Source of the DNA: Tubiluchus corallicola
Taxonomy: Eukaryota > Priapulida > Priapulimorpha > Priapulimorphida > Tubiluchidae
DNA length: 60,000 nt
Assembly: GCA_030141605.1 (NCBI GenBank)
Contig: JAQGDQ010000011.1
Span: forward strand, 1,178,066-1,238,065
Direction of reading: 5' to 3'
Shown: positions 56,601 through 60,000 of the stretch, piece after piece
Layout of the letters: every line of letters begins with the position of its first letter
Position numbering within the stretch: position 1 is the stretch's first letter
Made by a program: the position numbers and the translations under genes
The notes under the pieces: model-generated
Told to the model about the DNA's origin: nothing
Databases searched by the model: none
What the model saw: the letters and a program-made list of their open reading frames with translations, nothing else

Positions 56601-59594
56601 ACTGTCGACAAGAAATTGCAAATTCTCTTAGTTGCTGCGAGTTGATTTACTGTCTTGTGTGAACGCCTCGACGAGTTACTTTCGTCACTTCTCGCAGTGA
56701 ATAGAGAAGGGAGTGTCAGCTCATGCTTACTGTCGGAGAGTAACTCATAGCAAGTTATGCTCTTTAGACTGAACACATTTACGAGTTAATGGGCGGGAAA
56801 AGTCGCTAGTCTGAATGCACTGTAAGCAATATACAGGTAAACAGCATCACAGCAAAAGAATTAGTTATAGCCTAGGCCTGCACAGATGAACACTTTTTTC
56901 TTACAAGTAGTATAACTGTTCCAACACAGGACCACAGACACATGCTAGAACATACTACTCCCAAAAATTTTCTGTTGATCGTTATTTTAACTTTAACTTT
57001 TTCATAGAGAGAAATGAGACTACAAACAGAAGAAAACGATAACAGCAGCTTCTTCTTTCCTCTTTTTAAACTATATTACTATTTTACAACATGTATGTGA
57101 AGCTCTTAAAACTTAAAATTACAAATGTTTTTTTCAGGACGCTGCAAATAAAAATCAGTTTACAGTCCTAAATGATAGAGCTCAAGGTGGAGGCAGCATT
57201 CAAGATGGTTCCATTGAATTAATGGTAATTAAATATTAATGTTTAATGTTAATGGTTTCCACTCAGAAAAGTTGTAAAAATTGTTGATGTCCAGGACTCG
57301 AATTTGGGACTTCTTACTTACAAGTCCTGTGCTGTAATGACTGCATTTTAAAAGACCAGTGCAGAATACTTTTCTTTTCAAAATGTAAAAAACCTAATCA
57401 TTATAGCATATTTTTGTAATGCTTCACGGTGAGTACTCCTATTACAATTGATTATTATTATGATAATTATATATTAATGATTATATTATTATATTATATT
57501 ATATCATATTATATTACATTATATTATATTGTACTATATTATTATTATTATTATAATTGATAATCTGCAGCTTATAATTATAGTCTGCAGCTTCATACAC
57601 AACTTTCATCAGCCCAAGTCATTCAGCCAAGTGCAGCAGAATTTGAAACTCTCACTTGACTTTCATTCTACATCTTATGCAATTTCTTTTGACGTATTTA
57701 TGACACCCACTTTCTTTTACTGAAAGAATGGAAGCCATTGTTTCTCTTTCACTACCAAAAAAAAAACTGCTGACTAAAACTGAATGCTCCCATAATGTTT
57801 GTTGAATGACAAAAGTTGGACTTTGCACTTTTAAAACGTTTTTAATAGCAAATCATTGTCCAGTTAATTCAAAGAAGTTATTGGAAACCCTTGCTTATGC
57901 CAAAACACATTTTTCGTCTCACCACAGGTTCATAGAAGATTATTGGAAGATGATGGAAAAGGGGTAGGCGAACCTCTCAATGAGACCGGACCCAACGGTC
58001 AAGGCTTGGTGTCGCGTGGCAAACATTATGTAATAGTGGACACTGTGGCTAACTCACCCAAGGCTCACAGAAAACTCGCCCAGAAAGTTTTATTTGCTCC
58101 GTGGATGTCGTTCACAGATAGTTCCATGACTCAGCAACAATGGTCAGCTAATTTCAAAACTAACGTAAGCTCACATTTGATTGGCGGTATTTTAGCTATA
58201 AAAGCATGTGACTACCTCACGTGACATGCCGAAAGTCTAGCATTAAACTTATTCACAAAACCATTAAAATTGAACGTGAACACAGTTAATAATTGCACAT
58301 AAGACAAACTACCACTCAAATTAGAAACTGTCTTTTGATTATATCACTAGATTGGCGCCACTTATATCAAGTTCGAAATTAATTTTGCCATTTTTTGAGT
58401 TGCTGTACCTGAATTTTGTATACAATTGAAAAACAATCACTTTTATGTCAGATTATAGCGAGCAAAATATTGGTCATCAAGTAAAACTTTTTTTAGTTTT
58501 TGTACATGAACATTTCTTAAGAAACATAAAAACAGCTTATCAAAATTTCCATTCATACATAAACAATTACTTATACCTATAAACCTGAAAACATAGAAGT
58601 AATTTTTGATATTCTAAATTTTTGACTAATGCATGTAGTATCTAAATTGTTGACTATAAATATTAGATTACTGATAATAAATGTGATTTTCTGATCACCA
58701 CAACTGATCATTCGAATTTTTATTACTACGCAATACTATGTTGTACAATGTATACAAATGTACATAATATTTTACCATCTAATTGTTTTTCTTTCAGTGG
58801 TCAGGCCTAAATTTTGCACTACCACCAAATGTTCATGTTCTAACTTTAGAACAGTGGAGAGGTTCTAGCGTCCTGCTTCGACTGGAACACTTTTATGAGA
58901 ACAATGAGGATCCAGTTTTATCGAAGCCAGCAACTGTCTCACTACCGGTATTAAGTGTGAAATTTGACTTAGTGATCATTTTGCAAGATGAGAAATCTTT
59001 AACCACTTATGATTATGTTTTGTCACCTATCAACCATAACGAAAAGGCTTAGCGGGGATCTTGACAGGCGAATTATAACTCTTTGGAAAGAGGTGGGATT
59101 GGGCTACATGATAATGTGTGTCGCTTTTTAGAAGGTCTCCACCAGGAAAGGCGGCTACGAGTTGATCGGGATGTTCCATTTTGGAAGAATCTTGCTTGAA
59201 AAACTGCTGACACATAGCCATTGTTCTGATGTCATTCAATTGTACCCTGCCTATAATTTTGCTCCAGTAAAAGCTGCTGACTTATGTAATTATGTAAATA
59301 CAATCTAATATCCTATTAAAGTGCAAGGATGGTAAAATAGTAAATGAACACTATGTAGGATGTTCGTGCATTGTTGATTATGCGTGCATTTATAAGCAAA
59401 ATCTTTTGCAGAGCCTCAGCTAGTTAATTATTATACAATCCATGAATGTGATTTGCAGAGGATGTTCAATCCTTTTGAGATCACAGCTGCAGAAGAGATG
59501 ACTTTAGCGGCAAATAAGGTGAAAAGTGAGGCAACACGGTTGCACTGGAAAACTGAAAATGACAGAAACAGAACTCCAAAGTCACCGTTGATGG
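41568..59594 (+). CDS. Lysosomal alpha-mannosidase (GH38), 23 exons, 3' end outside window
   Basis: The product removes alpha-linked mannose from N-glycan fragments in the lysosome. It was assembled from 23 exons that keep frame at every junction, giving 978 codons against about 1011 residues in human MAN2B1. Residues 1-27 form a signal peptide (core [12 protein letters not shown]). The GH38 N-domain has the zinc ligands His54 and Asp56 (PHTHDDVGW), nucleophile Asp178 (IDPFGHS), probable acid/base Asp300 (GSDFQYENA) and the last ligand His423 (QHHDAITGT). The middle and C-terminal domains follow with [23 protein letters not shown] and [11 protein letters not shown]-glycosylation sites include N326, N480, N641, N655, N756, N822 and N970. 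The terminal region (about 20-30 residues) is not in the window. Intact catalytic residues and splice sites argue for a working gene. The lysosomal rather than Golgi paralogue is indicated by similarity throughout to MAN2B1. Confidence 0.97.
42420..42848 (+). repeat. Tandem array of exon-2 acceptor copies in intron 1
   Basis: Units of about 60-64 bases repeat the exon 2 acceptor and first codons. AG sites end at 42481, 42541, 42605, 42669, 42731, 42795 and, for the real exon, 42848. Each unit reads (T)TCAATTTCAG, AGCTGCAATCTTGG, TGAA, then CACATGCTCAATGTTCATCT-like sequence. The six upstream units carry about ten extra bases (TGAATGGTGA) that the real exon lacks. Confidence 0.9.
42849..42951 (+). 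CDS. Mannosidase exon 2, zinc-binding motif
   Basis: Codons 36-69 plus one base, carrying [20 protein letters not shown] with zinc ligands His54 and Asp56. This acceptor is the last of seven near-identical CAATTTCAG sites in tandem. It is the only one whose downstream frame stays open. Confidence 0.95.
43396..43569 (+). CDS. Mannosidase exon 3
   Basis: Codons 70-127 ([12 protein letters not shown], then [13 protein letters not shown]). Acceptor TTTTTTACAG, donor GTAAAA, phase 1 on both sides. Confidence 0.95.
44300..44388 (-). mobile_element. MITE family C fragment forming the end of intron 3
   Basis: GAGTCGGTGACATTTTACCA and TTAAATTACAAAGAATTTTC match the C family in minus orientation. The exon 4 acceptor CTGCTTAG lies directly at its edge. 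Confidence 0.55.
44389..44582 (+). CDS. Mannosidase exon 4, catalytic nucleophile
   Basis: Codons 128-192, with [18 protein letters not shown] and [17 protein letters not shown]; Asp178 is the expected nucleophile. The donor is AGG|GTGATT. The polypyrimidine region just upstream appears to come from a MITE C fragment. Confidence 0.95.
44655..45115 (+). mobile_element. MITE family A, copy 5 (intron 4)
   Basis: It carries CGCTAGTTAGATGGGCACTA and ACAGGTGCTGTATCTCTCAG and ends at GCATCCTGTTTTCCTTTAA. The 5' terminal inverted repeat seen in copies 1 and 2 is missing. Confidence 0.75.
45150..45255 (+). CDS. Mannosidase exon 5
   Basis: Codons 193-227 plus one base ([16 protein letters not shown], then [11 protein letters not shown]). 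It starts only 34 bases after the end of MITE A copy 5. Confidence 0.95.
45866..45963 (+). CDS. Mannosidase exon 6
   Basis: Codons 228-260, with [16 protein letters not shown], the counterpart of the human GYNPP...CWDVLC stretch. Donor ATG|GTAGGA. Confidence 0.95.
45964..47109 (+). other. Intron 6
   Basis: No gene inside. The stretch 46491-46565 (ATTTGATAACTTGCTT, then AAGATATGCAGTTTA) recurs at 48201-48275 in intron 8. TGTTGAATGAACTTGA is repeated at 46435 and 46643. Confidence 0.6.
47110..47181 (+). CDS. Mannosidase exon 7 (small)
   Basis: Codons 261-284 ([20 protein letters not shown], then ATKQ). It is supported by exact phase-0 junctions and by position between two conserved exons. Confidence 0.9.
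47781..47897 (+). CDS. Mannosidase exon 8, acid/base residue
   Basis: Codons 285-323, including [20 protein letters not shown]; Asp300 corresponds to the proposed acid/base catalyst of GH38. Confidence 0.95.
48089..48473. repeat. Long fold-back in intron 8, arms about 103 bp
   Basis: 48089-48193 and 48371-48473 are inverted copies of each other, sharing for example GATAACTTTGTTTTAACCAA and TTTTATGCTACTTTTAGGCC. The 177-base spacer holds TATA-rich sequence and the segment shared with intron 6. Confidence 0.85.
48564..48616. repeat. 25-bp-arm hairpin in intron 8
   Basis: CACAACAAGGTTTATTAGTA (and on) pairs with its near reverse complement ending TTATTGTG across a 3-base loop (GAT). Three mismatches are seen in the arms. 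Confidence 0.8.
48787..48990 (+). CDS. Mannosidase exon 9
   Basis: Codons 324-391 ([34 protein letters not shown]). N326 lies in a glycosylation sequon. Confidence 0.95.
49366..49790 (-). mobile_element. MITE family B, copy 5 (intron 9)
   Basis: In minus orientation it has the B landmarks TTACAAAAAATTAATTGATT, AAGTGAATGGCAGCTACCAC, GCAAATTTCTTTGTTA and TAAAATCAACCCAAATGCT. The outer terminal repeats are degraded. Confidence 0.65.
49839..49945 (+). CDS. Mannosidase exon 10, last zinc ligand, GC donor
   Basis: Codons 392-426 plus two bases, ending [11 protein letters not shown]. The split codon 427 is AC|T (Thr). The donor is GCAAGT rather than GTAAGT; no GT donor nearby keeps the conserved HHDAITGT. 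Confidence 0.93.
50090..50500 (-). mobile_element. MITE family C, copy 7 (intron 10)
   Basis: Contains AATAATCAAGGTATTCACAG, GTGCACACTGGGATGGCG and TTTTAAATTATTAAGAATTT, in the same order as 23390-23640. Confidence 0.6.
50756..50816 (-). repeat. 5S rRNA-like repeat, copy 4 (intron 10)
   Basis: On the minus strand it reads AGAAGTTAAGCAACGCCGAG and GGATGGGTGACTTGCC, close to the 5S internal-promoter half but missing a few bases in the middle. Confidence 0.55.
50943..51012 (+). CDS. Mannosidase exon 11
   Basis: Codons 427-450 ([20 protein letters not shown]). Acceptor TCTTCTTGCAG; donor GTGGGT. Confidence 0.93.
51744..51869 (+). CDS. Mannosidase exon 12
   Basis: Codons 451-492, with [11 protein letters not shown]480 matches the conserved NIS sequon. 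The region is variable in length in this family. Confidence 0.93.
52040..52135 (-). repeat. tRNA-derived SINE-like element (intron 12)
   Basis: On the minus strand GGTCGCGGGTTCAACTCCCG is a perfect T-arm with B box. It is followed by ACCAAAGACTTAAAAAATGC, a tail arrangement I associate with tRNA-derived SINEs. It ends about 50 bases before the exon 13 duplication. Confidence 0.6.
52185..52294 (+). repeat. 66-bp tandem duplication of the start of exon 13
   Basis: The unit TTGGTTTTGCA...TTTACAGTTACTGTATACA...GCATGGAC occurs at 52217 and 52283, and a partial unit precedes it. In the upstream copy the acceptor AG is AA. An intact acceptor (ATTGTTTTCAG) precedes the array at 52186. Confidence 0.9.
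52295..52411 (+). CDS. Mannosidase exon 13
   Basis: Codons 493-531 ([20 protein letters not shown]). Its acceptor GGTTTTGCAG and first codons are tandemly duplicated just upstream. An alternative acceptor at 52186 would lengthen the exon by 36 in-frame codons. Confidence 0.92.
52440..52540. repeat. (GAT)n-type microsatellite in intron 13
   Basis: GATGATGATGGTGATGG and related triplets fill most of this short (137-base) intron, up to the acceptor TTTAAAATAG. Confidence 0.85.
52549..52675 (+). CDS. Mannosidase exon 14
   Basis: Codons 532-573 plus one base, with [17 protein letters not shown], the counterpart of the human LPALGFSTY stretch. Confidence 0.93.
53051..53130 (+). CDS. Mannosidase exon 15
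   Basis: Codons 574-600 ([12 protein letters not shown], then DIEIKNE, as in the human TIENEHIRA region). Confidence 0.9.
53298..53513 (+). CDS. Mannosidase exon 16
   Basis: Codons 601-672, with [20 protein letters not shown] and [15 protein letters not shown]641 and N655 are sequons. Donor AAG|GTTTGA is weaker than the others. Confidence 0.95.
54122..54240 (+). CDS. Mannosidase exon 17
   Basis: Codons 673-711 plus two bases ([20 protein letters not shown], then [11 protein letters not shown]). Phase 2 donor. Confidence 0.95.
54620..54960. repeat. About 30-bp minisatellite in intron 17
   Basis: Units such as GCCAGTTTTTGTCAATTTCA followed by ACATGATGAA recur about 11 times. A higher-order pattern of three units (about 92 bases) is repeated at 54770-54860 and 54862-54955. 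Confidence 0.85.
55198..55265 (-). repeat. tRNA-like element (intron 17)
   Basis: On the minus strand ATTGGTTCAAATCCAGGTCT has a good B box. GGACCTGTAATCCAAAG may be the anticodon arm. No working cloverleaf was drawn. Confidence 0.45.
55337..55438 (+). CDS. Mannosidase exon 18
   Basis: Codons 712-745 plus two bases ([12 protein letters not shown], then [12 protein letters not shown]). Acceptor GTAATTTCAG; donor GTGAGT. Confidence 0.95.
55605..55690 (+). repeat. tRNA-like element (intron 18)
   Basis: GGGGCTGGATAGCAGAAGG is followed by CTAGGGTTCGAGTCCCAG, a strong B box in a 5-bp stem. It resembles the element at 7698-7772. Confidence 0.5.
56017..56104 (+). CDS. Mannosidase exon 19
   Basis: Codons 746-775 ([20 protein letters not shown], then [10 protein letters not shown]). 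N756 is the conserved NxTEP sequon. Confidence 0.95.
56187..56396 (+). pseudogene. Possible hAT-transposase-like fragment (intron 19)
   Basis: The 69-codon frame contains [20 protein letters not shown]. Its TRW...R...hydrophobic...E pattern faintly recalls the TRWNS block of hAT transposases. It lies about 120 bases from a MITE E copy. It is not part of the mannosidase, which has no sequence at this point in the family. The identification is weak. Confidence 0.2.
56518..56825. mobile_element. MITE family E, copy 2 (intron 19)
   Basis: It has TTTCAGACTAGCAAATTTTC on the left and AGTCGCTAGTCTGAATGCAC on the right as inverted ends. Inside, GTCGCGAGTTTTCTC, GTTGCTGCGAGTTG and GAGTAACTC motifs match 8219-8546 in reverse order. 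Confidence 0.75.
57138..57224 (+). CDS. Mannosidase exon 20
   Basis: Codons 776-804 ([20 protein letters not shown]), a well conserved block. Confidence 0.95.
57286..57360 (-). repeat. tRNA-like element (intron 20)
   Basis: On the minus strand AAATTCGAGTCCTGG gives a B box, and AGGACTTGTAAGTAAGAAGT resembles a variable region and anticodon arm. Confidence 0.4.
57470..57560. repeat. (TATTA)n/(ATT)n AT-rich array (intron 20)
   Basis: Repeats of ATATT and ATT with few G or C. No coding meaning. Confidence 0.85.
57928..58164 (+). CDS. Mannosidase exon 21 (largest)
   Basis: Codons 805-883 ([20 protein letters not shown]). N822 is a sequon. The later part ([20 protein letters not shown]) is less conserved, as in other species. 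Confidence 0.95.
58798..58947 (+). CDS. Mannosidase exon 22
   Basis: Codons 884-933 ([20 protein letters not shown] followed by [11 protein letters not shown]). Donor CCG|GTATTA. Confidence 0.93.
59459..59594 (+). CDS. Mannosidase exon 23 (last in window)
   Basis: Codons 934-978 plus one base ([20 protein letters not shown], then TRLHWKTEN). N970 is a sequon. A GTAAGA donor follows, so at least one more exon, carrying the conserved end of the C-terminal domain, lies past 60000. Confidence 0.93.
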
Positions 59595-59674
59595 GTAAGA
59601 TAAAAACTAAATGCTCTATTGTTTTGCCATACACTATTTAGGCTTGAGGAACTATTTAAAGAACATATATCAGG

Positions 59675-60000
59675 TGGCGCAAAAAATGTGCCAAAGTTTT
59701 GATCATGATATTATACAACGAAAACAACAGAATCACTTGAAAATTGCCACATTTATGTTACCTACAAACACCAAAAATTTTAGGTCATTCCCTTAGATTT
59801 TTCCAAAGATACAGAAGTTTTAGTACCTCTGCATCAAACAGCTCATAAGTTGAAAACCACTAAAACTATAAATTTGCAACTTTCACTGAGAAACGTAGTA
59901 TAATATGCTGATAATTATATCTCTAATAAGATTTCAATTTTGAGGGCACTTGCTTCTAATATTACTGTGGTCTAAACTTCGGCACATTTTTTCTATGCCA
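59675..60000. mobile_element. MITE family H (intron 23), reaching the window end
   Basis: The left end TGGCGCAAAAAATGTGCCAA and the last 27 bases of the window (reverse complement TGGCATAGAAAAAATGTGCC and on) are inverted repeats sharing AAAAAATGTGCC and AAGTTT. Length at least 326 bases with no ORF. The element may end at, or just after, position 60000. Confidence 0.7.

Noticed and set aside
59595-60000. The final mannosidase exon
   Set aside because: No frame after the exon 23 donor shows the conserved C-terminal block (…LEPMEIRTF-like); the space is filled by MITE H.

Overview
This is a eukaryotic, almost certainly animal, genomic window. It is AT-rich, its one clear gene is split by many introns, and most of the rest is decayed mobile DNA, minisatellites and microsatellites. 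Nothing prokaryotic was seen. I cannot name the species. The repeat mix (short elements ending at TTAA, tRNA-derived and 5S-rRNA-like SINEs, LINE tails) and the divergent but complete animal-type enzyme suggest a non-vertebrate, possibly marine, metazoan; this is inference.

The main gene is a lysosomal alpha-mannosidase (GH38, MAN2B1-like) on the plus strand. Its start codon is at 41568 and 23 coding exons can be read to 59594, giving 978 codons. Every junction keeps frame. All exons have AG acceptors, and all donors are GT except one GC donor (intron 10). A signal peptide, the zinc and catalytic motifs (PHTHDD, IDPFGHS, GSDF, QHHDA) and the C-terminal domain are all present. Only the last roughly 20-30 codons and the 3' UTR lie beyond the window. 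A probable untranslated first exon (41003-41106) and a perfect RFX-type X-box palindrome (41301-41314) lie upstream.

The introns of this gene hold the most unusual signals. Upstream of exon 2, six tandem copies of that exon's own acceptor and first codons form decoy 3' splice sites, each leading to a stop within ten codons. Upstream of exon 13, a 66-bp in-frame tandem duplication of its acceptor and start creates a possible 36-residue longer exon. Other introns carry MITEs, SINEs, a 100-bp-arm fold-back and a minisatellite.

The second gene-like object is a class A GPCR remnant at 31608-32281 (TM3 to TM7). It is frameshifted between TM5 and TM6, lacks a recognisable TM1-2, and is bounded upstream by a large (CT)n tract and a MITE.

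Region by region: 1-9.9 kb holds MITEs, tRNA-like and 5S-like repeats and no confident gene. 10-17 kb holds a 17-bp satellite, a 1.6-kb element with long inverted ends and polypurine/polypyrimidine tracts. 17-28 kb holds more MITEs, tetranucleotide arrays and a LINE remnant. 28-33 kb holds a LINE C-terminal remnant, 5S-like repeats, MITE B and the GPCR. 33-41 kb holds a 35-bp minisatellite, a LINE tail and a nested MITE-in-MITE insertion at TTAA. From 41 kb to the end is the mannosidase gene. The repeat families A, B, C, E, F, G, H, I and J are labels made here by comparing copies within the window; they are not database names.
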